The notes: generated from the sequence alone by a model not told the origin. A stretch of DNA of 64,000 nt from Sipunculus nudus (GCA_026874595.1 CM049317.1:54021618-54085617); one strand, 5' to 3'. Positions 39,040 through 51,533 are shown, numbered from the stretch's first letter. Translations and numbers: made by a program.

Positions 39040-42000
39040 TACATACACTTTTCTGATTCATATCATCAATTGTAATATCCCAAGTACATATATTGTGCTA
39101 TATATTGTTGTACCTTCCATTCTGCTTCCAAAAACAAAATTAGTCAACTGCACCTATACATGAATTAATATTTATGTGTGTGTCTATAATTTATCTGAAA
39201 AAGGTTATTTCTAGTGTATTTAATTGTAGCCACTGCTCCTGAGCTCGGAAAGACAAGTGGACGTTGTGGGGGGTATACGCCGGCGGAACACATTGTGAAA
39301 GGCGACTGTTTTACCAAAGATCTAACTCAGTATGGTTGCAAGCATTACGGTATGACACTCTATTTATTTAATATAATTCATTCTTCAAGATATGATGATT
39401 AACAAAGTAGACACTTTTTACTAAAGGCCATAATCAATAATTATGGATCGACACATTGTGGTCATGAAATCATTTATATCTTGGAGATCATTGATAAAAT
39501 AAGTATGCTAAATGTCAATATATAAATATTCAATCCATGTGTAACCTGCAAAATTATAGGAGGTTAAATAGAAAGTCAGAAAGCAAATATATACAAAAGG
39601 TAAAAAAAAATAGAGATAAGATTGAAATATTTTTACCCTTTTTTTCGATGGTATCGGCTTTAAAGTGTTATCAGACATTGGTGTGTTCCGTCATGTATAT
39701 GATAATATATGACAAGTATATCTTTCCCTGTCTCGAAAGGTGAAACTAATCGAAATATATTATTTATGTTGAGAACAAAAGGGTATAGGATTAGTCCAAT
39801 AACATGGAAATGCCAAATATGATTTTTATCAAATAAAAAATGTTAAGCACAGATTAATTTCCTGTGCTTTCACATGATACAATTTATTTCCTTCTGACGA
39901 GTTACTTCTTGTATTTAATTTCACAAATCATAACCGAAAGTGTCAACAGAAAACGGAGAGTAAAGGAGAATTTAGTATCATTATGAGACTAAACGTTGCC
40001 TAGCCACGGATATTATTGAGTTTTTTGTTATTAAATTTCTGTTTTGAGATGCTTTTAAAGGCCATGTGTGGAATGACATGATAAAAATTAGAACTATGCA
40101 TTTAATGAATGCAAGTGTCCGGCAATAACTTATTTTGCCCATATAGAGTTGGTTCAGCGTGAGCGTAGATTTGTGACTTTTCCTTGACAATGTTCCTGGA
40201 TCCGGACTATGTGCATTACCACACAAAAATCTAATCAAAGCGTTATTGGCCCATACCCGGAATGCACTGAAAATTTCATGCGAATCTGTTAAAGATTGCG
40301 CGATTTATATTTTGGACAATGAAACAGAAACAAAACCACACACACGGACTTGGATGAACGTATACCCTTCTATAGGAGGCAATTATCATAACTAGAATTT
40401 ATTTGATAAACCTGTATGTATGCATGTCTGTATCATATAAGTATGTAATTTAATCCTGGATATCCTTGAACTTTCACGTTACCAGATTCCGTTTGTCCTG
40501 AGACTGTCCCACGATACAACTGCGTCCTTATTGATGGTGTTGCCATTACAATTCACGACGGTGTGTACGACTGGTTCACGGCCAGAGACTTGTGCAGAAC
40601 CATTGGAGCCCAGTTGGTGTCAATTGGTGAATCTCAGTTTGACAGGTTTGATGAATTATTGGGGCAACAAGAAAGGGGAGTATTTGTAGGACTGAACAAA
40701 GAAGATTGGTTCTTCACCGACCCTAGTGGAAGTAAGTTAAGTATAATCATATTTTGTAAAATTTTATATGTATATTTTTTTCTCTGAAAACGTTCTCGGC
40801 TGCATGGACGTGTACATGAACAAAATACTAAACGACTCATCATTTATTAACAGAAATGTGATTCAATTTGTCCATCGGGTGTTTTATATGTAAAAAAATA
40901 TATTAAGTCATTGTATATAGCAGCTGTTAAGATGTAGAGGGAAAGGGTCCTGTTTAGCATAGTCGGAAAATACGTGCAAACATCAGCAACATGTGTCTAA
41001 CAGAAATTATTGGAACATCTATGTGTAATCATTTATTTTACAGAATTCGAGATACGTAGGTAAACAAGGCTGCTTAATACAGAGTATGTCGAGTCTCGTT
41101 GTCCATTTTTTATGAAGCCTCAAAATGATATAACATTGATATCAGTATCGTTGTTTATAGAGCTCTTTTTAATATTTATGCATACACTGCTATCTTCTAA
41201 GGCGTAGCTTCCACGGAGACAGTGTTTTGGGATAAACAGCTCGATGCTTCCACAAACAGAGAGTGTGCTGTTTTAAACCTGACCACCAGAATGTGGAATC
41301 CAGTCAGCTGCTTCTCTCAACATCCATTCATCTGTCAAATTTGTGAGTCTGAGTGGTTATAATCATTTTATTTTACGCTCTCATAGAAGCAAACTCTTTT
41401 TGTAACCATCGCTTGATCATCATTGTTTTATTTTGTTTTTGTCCTCCAGAATATGGCCACGCTACATTCAATATTACTCACTGCACTCCACAGCTGCTTC
41501 CCCTTGGTGTATACTACTACCAGGGTACCGTGCATTTTTGACGGTATACTATAATAAACAGGACTTTCAGGCAAAGGACAAATGAGCGGGCCCTTTACAA
41601 AGTGTTCACGTCACTTGATCATCAGATCACATAATGAGACGACTATAGATATATTGTACATTTCTTAATTCAGCATATATAAATTATATATATATAATTT
41701 ATGTGTATATATATATGTATATATATATATATATTTAATATATATATAACATTTATATATCATATTAATGTGTTCATGCAGGCAGAAATAGTCGGGGGTC
41801 AATCCCTTACATCACCTGTATCAATATCCATCTAGTTTGACCCAGGTGGTACCCCTTACAGCACGTTTAATCGCCATCCATGAATTTATGAAATATACCC
41901 GTAATTTCAGTTTCTAGTAAGTCCAATGTGTGAGCCCGCTTACATCTGCTTATAAAGTAATAGCCAGGCTGACGAGCATCTCATTTTAACGAACACCTAA

Positions 42001-42825
42001 AAAATAATGACCATTTTTTTCAAGGTGCCATTTCTTTTTTTTTTTTTTTTTTTTTTTACTCTTTATTTCAGATGAGGTCCCGTTTGTGGTCGTATTGTCG
42101 AGGCTACGCTCTATTGAGTTTAGCATACGTATCTAATGCAAGATAAATATTATATTTTTGTTTAATAGAATACATATTACTGTAGTGTTAGTCATATAGA
42201 ATTATTCGCCACATTGTCTTTTTATATGCTGTGTATATGGACATCAAAATTTATTTAATTAAACACTACAGACGGCATGGCACCAGTTTCTGTCAAGAAC
42301 CAAGCTGACAGCAAATAGAGTAGCAGCCCAGTTACTATTCCACCCCGACCGGTCATGGAGAGCGGTAAGCAAACAAAGCTATTTTTTTCCATATTGAGTA
42401 TACGTATAATATACGTATAGGGTTAATAGAATACTGTTGTTGCTTACATATTGCGAGGCTGCAATTTCGCGATTTCTTTATTTTGGAATTTTTTGCGTGG
42501 GTTGTATTTTACGATCTTATTAGAAAAAAATAAACAAGGTTGGTTTTGTTTACAAAAAAATAAGAGATAAGAATAAACTCCACACTATCTATTTTCTATT
42601 ACAGTCATTATATTATGACGTGTTAATGGTAAAGTTATTCCCGATGATTACGATGTAATGAATGCTTGTTTGCATTGACCGGTTCAAATATCAAGCACAA
42701 ATTAGGCTCCTGATTAACATGCCATGCTTCCAGAGGTGTGATAAATAATCCATTAGGTACAGATGCATCACCCGATCTTATTCTTCTAAATTAATGGGTC
42801 ATTTCATTATTATTATTATTATCAA

Positions 42826-42872
<47 letters not shown>

Positions 42873-45519
42873 TTGTATAAACATGTATTCATGACTGAAA
42901 AATTAAATACATGAAGAGAAAAATGATGCAGTCAGCTTCAAACTGCAAATTGTGGTGTATCATTCAAAATAAGTTCTATTGTCGGTTATTTATTATTTAA
43001 GAAGTTATATACATTAACAAGTTAATTGTACCTCCGCTATTTTTACCAGAAACATTTGGTTGGCCATTTCTACTCTAGCCAATTTTACCTCAGCCGTTTT
43101 TATCTGAACCCTTTTTACCGGTCACAGGTCGGGTTAAAGTATGCTCATCCTACTATTTGATAATAAAGTAACAGCAACAGAAGCCAATTAATAGTAATAT
43201 TTATAGTAAAAGATAAACTGTTTTTATATAAATAGTAAAAATATAAGTAACGGATCAATAAGTAATATTAATAGTTATATCTGTAGAACCCCTGTAATAG
43301 GATCCAGCCTGACAACAACCTTACGTGAAAATTTCAATTTGAAGAAATGATTGAATAATCAAAATAAATGAGCTGTATATATTACTGTTATGTATTTCAA
43401 GTAATTTTGACTTTTTTCTTATACAATATTTCTATTCTTCATCCCTCCGGGTTTATAGATAAGTGCTATATATTTACCCTTATGAACCCAGAGATCAAAG
43501 TAATACTTTAACCTTGAAATCCCCAAACAAGATGTTCCCGATCCCAAAGCGGTCGCAAATGTTTATTTCATTTCAAAGGTGGTCTTGTCCACAATAGACT
43601 GTTACCCATAATTGCTCGGTTATACCTGCATGTGTTTGAGCTAGATCTGGAACACCGCCATTTTTTCTAAACTTCAAGTTAGTATATTCACCTTGAATCT
43701 CCATTGTAGACAAATTACAGTATAGCATCCTGATGGGTGGACTGGTCGTCCTATTTCTAATAGCATCTAGTGCCGTCATCAGCTGTTCCTTGGGCTACTT
43801 AATTGGGAGGAGTAAATTGCCAAAGTAAGCACATTGTCATTTAATATAAAAGCAGAAATTTGCATTATAATAAGTGCAAGCTTCTATCATGTTAGACTGG
43901 TACCCCTCAATATTACGGTCTGATGCTCCCAACATTGGTTTGTTATACGAGTAATACCAGTCTGCCGCAAAGTGACCTACTCCCACAACCTTGTTTGTGT
44001 TCACTTATTCCGACCATATTCCAATATCAGTCGTTTTTGAGTGACGGTACATTGGGAAATATTTCTTGATGACGTTCCTGGATCCGAACATGTACAAGAT
44101 GCACGCCAATCTAATCGATTCCCCATTGGACCGTTCCTGAAATACCCTTGAAATTTTATGAGATACCGCTCTTGAGTTAGGCTGTGAACAAACACACACA
44201 CATGAAAGGTATGAAGTCGTACTGTCGCCCCCCCCCCGCCCCCACGATAGGAAACTCATGACCTAATGACAAATGTGGAACTTCAGGTCAAAAACAAAGG
44301 TAACAGTAGGTGACGGGTTATACAAAGAATTTAATTTAAATATACATGTAAGCCTATGCAGGTAGTTACATGTTATATCTAAGCAGATTTATATTTAACC
44401 AGCTATAGTGAACCTTAAGAACTATAATATTCAGTGACGTTCACGAAAAAAAATCCTGGTAAGAGAAATGTATACGTCAGGCACAAGCTAAGCTAATGTT
44501 TTTATTTGTGCTTTGATAACTGCATGGGTGACGGGTGACCTAACAAAGCATGGATTAGTATATTCACATATATATCATACGCATTATTAAAGATCAGATG
44601 TTTGCTTTGCATATAAAATTTATATAAATTTAAACATTTATAAACACCGCATGTAAAAATTATTTAATTGGATTCACTACTGATTCATGAGGAAAGTTCA
44701 ACCATTAATTATTACATTGCATGATGATCTTTTTTTCATTATTACCTATATTGTGTTGCTTCTTACAGCGTATATAATGTTTTGCAGGTCAATAGTTTCT
44801 AAGAATATTACCTTTGTAAATTAAAATTACCTTATTGTGAAATGTTGCTCCGCATATAAAATACCAGAAGTATAACACCAGTGTAAGAATTTCGTTTCCT
44901 CAGCAGGGACCATGCAAATTTAGAAACGGAGGAGGAGACGTCGATAGACGCACCACCCCCGGTTCGTTTTCCTGAACCAGTTGCTTCCACCTCGGCAAAA
45001 CCTGAAAACGAAATTGGACTTTACTCAGAAATTAAAGTTAATCATTCGGATGGAGCTCTAAACTACAAGTTGGAGACATACGCCGAGATAGAACCAAGAG
45101 GAAACGAGGTCCCTGAACAGATTACTGATACTTGTGTAAGCAAGAGGGGTTCAGGTGACAGGGGATCAGCGACTGTGGTTGGCACGTCTTCCTGTGAAGG
45201 AGAACAAATCAATTTGCTCTACGCCCAAGCCAATAAAAGCGCTTATCGAAGCAAAATGAACGAAAGAGAGGCTAAGGAAGAGAGCAAGTACTGTTTGGCG
45301 GGCTTACCAACCACATTACAGGCGATCGAACACCACGAATCTGGAGGTGAAATATCCAAACTGCAAGCCTCCGGAAATGATGTTGTAACGGAACGTCTCC
45401 TTTATGCTATTAATAACAATGTGTCTGGTCTTGAAGATGCCGGTACCCAAGATATAGAAGCATCCTATCAGGATAATGAGATTTTGATACCCAATCCAAT
45501 CTACATATCTGCTACCTGA
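38001..45519 (+). CDS. B2: double C-type lectin receptor with tyrosine-rich tail; stalk exon has a stop
   Basis: Exons are 38001-38109, 38680-38922, 39230-39349, 40486-40731, 41202-41342, 42272-42364, 43710-43824 and 44907-45519, 1680 bases in all (nominally 559 aa). The start follows an in-frame TAA at 37992; the leader MYSWVMCVLYFCWACF is hydrophobic but short. CTLD1 is about residues 37-157, rich in N-glycosylation sequons (NRS, NKT, NES, NCS, NWT, NGT). CTLD2 is about 158-286 with DWFTARDLC, VFVGL, WNPVSC and FICQ; no EPN or WND. The stalk is 287-317, the membrane helix about 322-345 (GGLVVLFLIASSAV). The 203-residue tail contains YSEI, YAEI, LLYAQA and PIYISA. TAG at 42316-42318 (TAC in B1 and B3) ends the frame at codon 302. 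Exon 6 is 93 bases with phase 1 at both ends, so skipping it restores a 528 aa receptor. Otherwise a 301 aa soluble protein is expected. Sequencing error is a third option. AATAAA lies at 45744. Confidence 0.75.
38951..39036. repeat. (CT)n(AT)n compound microsatellite just after B2 exon 2
   Basis: Begins 28 bases after the exon 2 donor. Orthologous to 13081-13170. Confidence 0.95.
40096..40388 (+). mobile_element. Family M MITE in B2 intron 3
   Basis: Orthologue of 14576-14866: GCATTTAATGAATGCAAGTG, CCTGGATCCGGACTATGTG, ACACACGGACTTGGATGAACG and end TATAGGAGGCAATTAT. It ends about 100 bases before exon 4. Confidence 0.7.
41957..42130 (+). mobile_element. Pogo/Tigger-like MITE in B2 intron 5, worn
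   Basis: Starts AGTAATAGCCAGGCTGACGAG, contains AACGAACACCTAAAAAATAATG and an A/T-rich centre with a T-run (42039-42057), and ends GAGGTCCCGTTTGTGGTCG. Orthologous to 17116-17310 and 56671-56886. Confidence 0.35.
42801..42875. repeat. (TTA)n microsatellite in B2 intron 6
   Basis: Orthologous to the TTA tract at 18000-18108. It is the empty site for the solo LTR found in B1. Confidence 0.9.
43858..44265 (+). mobile_element. Enlarged family M MITE in B2 intron 7
   Basis: Orthologue of 19940-20357. It shares the extra internal stretch (GACTGGTACC, GCTCCCAACATTGG) and ends in a CACACACACATGAAAGG region and a C-run at 44229-44244. Confidence 0.6.
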
Positions 45520-45743
45520 CGTGATCTGACGACACTTGAACTGTGCGTACATGAAGTTAATTTAGTTGCCGCACATATTAGCGCCATTTCGGCCCCTTGA
45601 CAATAGAGAGCCTACAATTAGTGCACTGGCTGTCAGAGTGCATTTACATCCTTCAACGAGAAACACTTTAAGTCTCTTTGAGGATGCAAATATTTTCGTC
45701 ATGTTTGACAACGCTCATTGCCTACAAGTACGCTCTAACTTTG

Positions 45744-45749
45744 AATAAA
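45744..45749 (+). terminator. Candidate polyadenylation signal for B2
   Basis: AATAAA, 225 bases after the B2 stop codon. It is the first canonical hexamer seen after the stop. No transcript evidence. Confidence 0.4.
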
Positions 45750-47179
45750 CCAAATCAATCGTTTATTACCCTTCTTAACAATACTTACAATGAGTGAAAA
45801 AACCTTCGTTTTAACTTTGCAGATATTGGTAAATCTCTCTGCATGTTTGTTGTTTTTCTTACCGCATGAACACAAGCATGGTTGGAACGACTCGTTACCT
45901 ATGAAACAGACTTCGACTTTGTTTTGGTTGTGAATTCAAATATATTCTTTTGTCCTAAATGTTCATTCGTAGTCTACTGTTAAGATTACTGGCTGTTTAG
46001 AATGATATTAATGCAGCATAATCGAAGCCAACTGCAATGCTTTGCTCCGCAGGTTTTATCATGACTCCATTTAGGCTTACCAGCCACATATTAATTGCCT
46101 GCTGAGTCTTGTATTCACGGCTTCGCCCATACATTAATATAGCCTTTTTATCGATGACGTCATAGTGTACCTTAATGGTTCTTCTTCGTAAAGAATATTA
46201 TCATCGTCTAAAATTAGGATCATTCAATTTGATTTGCTTTTTAAATAAATAACAAAGGATCTTACATAAAATATCAGGTGTCTTAGAAACCTTTCGGGTG
46301 GAACCTCATTTTGTAAGTTTTACTTCTTTTAGAAGCTTTTTTTCTGACACAAAACGAAACTTGATGCTTTGAGGGTCATTTAACATCCTTTGTTTTATGT
46401 ACATGTTACTATGCATATTTAAACGTGTTTTCTGTGTACGAAGAATGATAAAGATAAACAACGATAATACTATCAGCGTATACATATATATACTGTCTTG
46501 ATAAAGCGCATCTGTGCATGAACAAAAGACTCTTGCTGCACCTGCTGAGATAAGTAAAGAGTGGAATATTAGTTTAACATTTTTAATAAACTGTGAAGTA
46601 TGAGATATATAAAAATATGCAACTCTTTCAAAGCGCCAATGTACGGTATGGAATAGGATGAAGGTCTGCCAGTTAGATAAAATCATCATTGAAATGTAAT
46701 TTTTAAAAGTACAGTGTATCATATCACCTGTTAACTTCATGGTTTTTCTTTGGACTGCAAGGATTTGAGGAGGAAAAGTTTAACATTATACATGTTACCT
46801 GAACATGATGCGTGAAGTTTCATTTTTAATGTCCTTTGGGACCATTTGTGCTGACAATCCCTTTAGAGGAAGGTTGGACTTTCTATAATCGGAGCGACTA
46901 GGTCCTTTAATACAATATAGACACGTCTTTATAAGCTCATGCTCTAGGAGAATTTTTTAAAAGTATCGGTCCAGGCTAGTACGTATAGTGATACTTGTAA
47001 GTTAACCCTTGTATATTATGATTATGAATAATATAGTTACAATATTCAAGTAAACCACATAGAACAGCTGGTAACTGCCCTCATTTTATAATGCTAGCTT
47101 AATTTCATTCTGGTTTCGGACAAGTTGCCAGGACAGATTTACATGCTTCCTTTAATTTTTTTATCCTGGTGATAACCAA

Positions 47180-47456
47180 GCCCGGTGAATACTGCACCTT
47201 CGGGCCCTGGGAGTGTTATTATTCCCATTGCGGGGTTATATCACCAAGTTATCCCTGAAAGGCGCAATAATGATTTAGTGAAAACGGCAATTGGGCAAGG
47301 TCTTTCCATTCAACCTACTGAGTGTTCACCACAGGCGGAGACCGACAGTGAAAAAAACTCAATGCCTCTGCTGAGATTTGAACACAAGAGCTCCCGGTGT
47401 GGAGTCCTGTGGTTAACTTCTGAGCCACAGATGGCGGTTCCACCTATAACCTTTTA
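47180..47456 (-). mobile_element. tRNA-derived SINE, copy 2
   Basis: On the minus strand, TGTGGCTCAGAAGTTAACCAC (A box) and GTGTTCAAATCTCAGC (B box). Orthologous to the copy at 23821-24085. Confidence 0.65.
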
Positions 47457-47994
47457 AACTATATAATACTAAGAAACTGAACCAACAGTAAAACATACAT
47501 CCCATGGCGTTTTAATTTATCCCGTAAAAATGCAGCAAACAATTAGTATATAAGCCCAGATTATTATTATAGCCAGATTATGTAACCATTAATTTGTTTT
47601 CATATATCTAACACAGAATCCTCTGGGGACACCCAGATAATCTGCTAAACACTCCTTAACACTACCAAATGTAAGAAGGACAAATATTTAACCACTAGGC
47701 ACCCCTCATGACTTTATTGACTAATCTCTGAAATAATTATTGCATGACCCTTAGATTAAAACATAAACGTGGTATGTGTATTTGCATAATGATATCAGCT
47801 TATCATCCCTGTGTTGTCACGTTACGACAACAAAATACACGAAACAATCTTGTCACTCTGTGCCTTGACTGTTTCATGTCCAGTTATTTGTATGGAATCC
47901 TGAAAGTAACGAACATTGTAATAAGGGAGGCTAGTTTCAAAACTTCGCGCCCTACTTTCGCTTGTTCAATTAAAAAAGAGTAACTAGAAGTATG

Positions 47995-48338
47995 CATTCT
48001 CAGGAATGCAGGCCTCCGCCTTGTGGGCGAGCAAAATGTGTTTGCATTATTTTATTCGGCTTATACCCCCTGGGTCATTCGTGAAGATTCCCCCCCCCCC
48101 CCCCCCCCAATGTTTGCCTTCACTTAGTGAGTCGTAATTGACTGCAGATTTGTGAAATTTCCTGGAAGTCGTTCCAGGACCAGGATCATGAGGCGGATCC
48201 CCACCAAAAACTCATCGATTCTCTAGTTGCCCACTGTCGAGGGGCTCTGAATATTTCATACGATTCCCTGTTCATGATTGCGTGAGTAATGGTTTGAACA
48301 CACACACAAAAACGCATACCCTCATGGTGGAGGCAATT
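47995..48338 (+). mobile_element. Family M MITE with both ends readable
   Basis: Starts GCATTCTCAGGAATGCAGGCC TCCGCC and ends CCTCATGGTGGAGGCAATTAT. This copy shows the inverted ends best: GCCTCCGCC against GGTGGAGGC. The core GACCAGGATCATGAGGCGG is worn. No coding capacity. Confidence 0.65.
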
Positions 48339-48400
48339 ATAATCAACACATGCATGTGGGAACTTGATGACAGACGTGACATGTCATGTATGTATTACAC

Positions 48401-49332
48401 TCTTTGAAAGACAGTTTTAACCAATTTTTTGGACACAATGAAATTTCTTTCCGTAGCTAATTAATTGCGTTGTCTTTAGGGATTAGTTAGATTAAAATTA
48501 TTTCGGTGGTTATCTACAATGTTCTTTTAGTCCGGTCGCCACTGGACTCAAACTTATTTTATGGTCTTAAGTTTTTTTTTTCATTTTCAGTATAGCTGTT
48601 CTCCCATTTGAAACAAACTGTGAATATACGGAACATATGATTTGGTTATATGGTTAATCTTTTATCATGCAAGTGCCTTTAATATTAAACGCAAACACAT
48701 ACAACTGTTACATTTGCCATGATTAAAGATGGATTTCTGTAAGGGTGCCATTTTGATTTAAATGTAACCAAATAATGCTCACATAAATCTCGCCTAAATT
48801 GTTAATATCGGGCCTCATCGTGACACAAGGGGGAAAATAAAAACTAACCAAATCATATGTTCATTATATTTACAGTTTTTTTTTTTAATTGGGAGAACGG
48901 CTACATTGAAAATGGTGGTTATTATGACTAAAACAATACCAGAAATGAATTTTCTGGGTCATAATACTCCAGATTCTTTGTGTTGAATGACCCTCTATGT
49001 CAAATGTAAAGGTTTTTATGTCATTTTTGCTATTTTCGCATTATTTTGGCGGTCATTTTGTTTTATGCTAATTAGCAAAAATTGCCAAAGGCTGAAAGAT
49101 GGCCAACCAACATAATTTTCATGCCTTATATGTGGGCAAACAAAATCCACAAAGACAAACACTTAAGACCATAAAAAAAGTTTGAGTCCAGTGGCGACCG
49201 GACTAAAAGAACATTGTAGATAACCACCGAAATAATTTTAATCTAACTAATCCCTAAAGACAACGCAATTTATTAGCTACGGAAAGAAATTTCATTGTGT
49301 CCAAAAAATTGGTTAAAACTGTCTTTCAAAGA
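48401..49332. mobile_element. 0.93 kb foldback element with nested inverted repeats
   Basis: The 171-base outer arms 48401-48571 and 49162-49332 are near-perfect inverted copies. The termini are TCTTTGAAAGACAG and CTGTCTTTCAAAGA. Inside, a second pair of arms, 48594-48651 and 48846-48902, pairs AGCTGTTCTCCCA...ATGATTTGGTTA with its complement. The interior has no convincing open frame. No counterpart is seen in unit 1. A target-site duplication could not be found. Confidence 0.8.
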
Positions 49333-49554
49333 CCTTTGGCTGCCGGACTATTTTTGGCACCAACGCACATAGGAAAAAAATGTCAATTACTGAAATACTA
49401 AAAAAATAAATTAATATCAAATCCTGCAGAATAAATCTTTCATTTTGATGTAAGTTATATTCAATTATGTAGATTTATGTATATTTGAACCGTATTACTT
49501 TTTAATCATCAAGTTAATTAATGAAATCCAGCATCCAGTGACCTATTTACCTAT

Positions 49555-49944
49555 AAGTAGAATACCAGTATGGTGTATATGCCTTTAGCAGTCCCTCCCT
49601 GCTAAGGCCAAAGGAGAGAGGGCCTTCATTTAATCTGATACCGAAAACGTTTCCGTAAATGTTTGTCCTTACTTTATAATATTGTCATATTTGATAATTT
49701 TTATTCTCCATTAGTTTGTCGTACAGACGTACAGAAATTCACAGAAATCAAGTAGAATACCAGTATGGTGTATATGCCTTAAGCAGTCCCTCCCTTGTAA
49801 GGCCAAAGGAGAGAGTGCCTTCATTTAATCTGATACCGAAAACGTTTCCGTAAACGTTTGTCCTTAGTTTAAAATATTGTCATATTTGATAATTTTTATT
49901 CTCCATTAGTTTGTCGTTCAGACGTACAGAAATGCACAAATTGT
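49555..49944 (+). repeat. Tandem duplication of a 195-base unit
   Basis: AAGTAGAATACCAGTATGG starts at 49555 and again at 49750, and the two copies differ by only a few bases. Each contains CAGTCCCTCCCT and AAAACGTTTCCGTAAA. A single diverged relative is at 59806-60000 in the next unit. Confidence 0.9.
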
Positions 49945-50111
49945 AATGTTTTACTGACGGCTCCCTCAGTACAGTACATAAGGTTACGAAATTAACTTCC
50001 AAGTCAAGAAAGAAGACTATATCTTAAGAACGGGCACATCGATGTGCTATTTAAGATTGTTTTGCTTTAATCTACCTGGATGTAGGTATCCTTTAACTTG
50101 CCGAGACGATG

Positions 50112-50780
50112 CTAGAATTAATATTTAACTCGAATTAAAGAGGCACAACGGACACGAAATTCGAAACAAAAGATTTTTATACATTGGTAATCTCCGACAA
50201 CAGGTATTTTATTTCAAATATAAAATTCACAATTGTTGAATTATTAAATTTACCCTACACCGTATAGAAGAGTTATATGAACCAACCTTTGTCATGTTAC
50301 GTCATATGATGAAAATGTTTTTATCGTGTAAAATAAATTAAAACAGTCCATGTACTATCTGTATTTAAAAAGAAAATTTACTATTTCATTTCAGGTTCAA
50401 CCTGTCTCTCTGTCGTCCCTCGATATAACTGTATCATTGTCCGAGGTAAGGCGGTGACGCTGCATGGTGACTTGTTTGACGACTGGTTTACAGCCAGGGC
50501 ATTGTGTCGGACCATCGGGGCCAACTTGCTTTATACTGATGTAGGTTTCGGAACAGAATATGCAGAATTACTGGAGTTGCATAGAGCCAGAGAGGCCCTT
50601 GTGTTTTAATTCTTATTTCATTTAGGAATATAAAAAATAATCCTTTAAGAAAGTAGGATTAATTAAAATTACACGTGTTGTTTATAAATACAGACACCCA
50701 TTTCAAAGTAGATTTGGAAAATAAGGATTTTTCTTACTGAACCATTTATGGTCTCTTGAACTAGTTCTTACTTCCTGAAT
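50112..50780 (+). pseudogene. A3: remnant of an A gene, one partial CTLD2 exon
   Basis: Sequence similar to intron 3 of A1 and A2 begins abruptly at about 50112, followed by a good acceptor and exon 4 from 50395. The exon is open through CLSVVPRYNC, DDWFTARALC and YTDVGFGTEYAELL. It breaks off after HRAREA (about 50594) and runs into sequence matching the end of intron 4 (A1 near 6058), reaching TAA at 50606-50608. So one deletion removed the signal exon and exons 2-3, and a second removed the end of exon 4 plus the LINE-bearing intron. Similarity ends near 50780, before exon 5. It cannot make a receptor. Confidence 0.85.
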
Positions 50781-51237
50781 AATAAGGAAACAACGCAAAA
50801 CCCCTCGCATTGAAAGCGGAGTCATATAGTCTTTGGATTAAAAACCTTTTGAGAGAGAAAATTCCTTCAGAGGCATTACAATGGATATTGGGGATCAATT
50901 GGGATTTTAGTGGACCCGCGTGACCTCGCACTGCACGGACATGCCTTTTAGGCAGGGCATGCGCTCTGGATAGTGAAAATCCCCATGGCGCCTCCTTAAA
51001 AAGCGTCACAGGCGTTGAAGACTTTGAATCACAAAAGAAATAGGGGGACCTTATGGGGAAATATTAAAGTTATTAATTTTTCAGCTTAGTAGGGTATAAT
51101 CCCGCAAAATAAAACAAACTTGTCCAATAAGAGTACACCACAGACTACCGAATTTGGAGAGTCAAAGCAGTACGGAAGCAGGTAAACCGTGGTCTAGAAA
51201 AAAACCCAAATCCGTATTAATTATATAGATGTAAAAT

Positions 51238-51302
<65 letters not shown>

Positions 51303-51488
51303 TCATTTTATGCCGACAGGGATGGCTTGATTACAGTTGTTTTTTTCAGTGGCACTTGTGTCTCAATTATGTAACAAAAAGCATGAATTAAAAGTCTATT
51401 AGTCAGGCAATAACGAATGGATTTAACAAAGCTTATATACGTCCCTGTCTGTATGTCTATCTGTCTGTCTGTCTTTCTGTCTGTCTGG

Positions 51489-51533
<45 letters not shown>

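Larger units (their letters stand above)
45520..50111. other. Spacer between B2 and the A3 remnant
   Basis: No gene is supported. A possible polyadenylation signal AATAAA is at 45744-45749. The first 2.8 kb match the spacer after B1. A long minus-strand open frame at 46306-46740 is not kept in the unit 1 counterpart and is not annotated. The spacer holds a SINE (47180-47456), a family M MITE (47995-48338, with a C-run at 48090-48108), a 0.93 kb foldback element and a 195-base tandem duplication. Confidence 0.6.

Noticed and set aside
46306..46740. Long minus-strand open frame of 144 codons after B2
   Set aside because: It is AT-rich with biased composition, has no recognisable domain, and the unit 1 counterpart (about 22740-23410) does not appear to keep it open.
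50761..51009. 82-codon minus-strand frame and a plus-strand frame in the GC-richer private segment
   Set aside because: Neither resembles a known family, both are short, and no second copy in the window supports coding.
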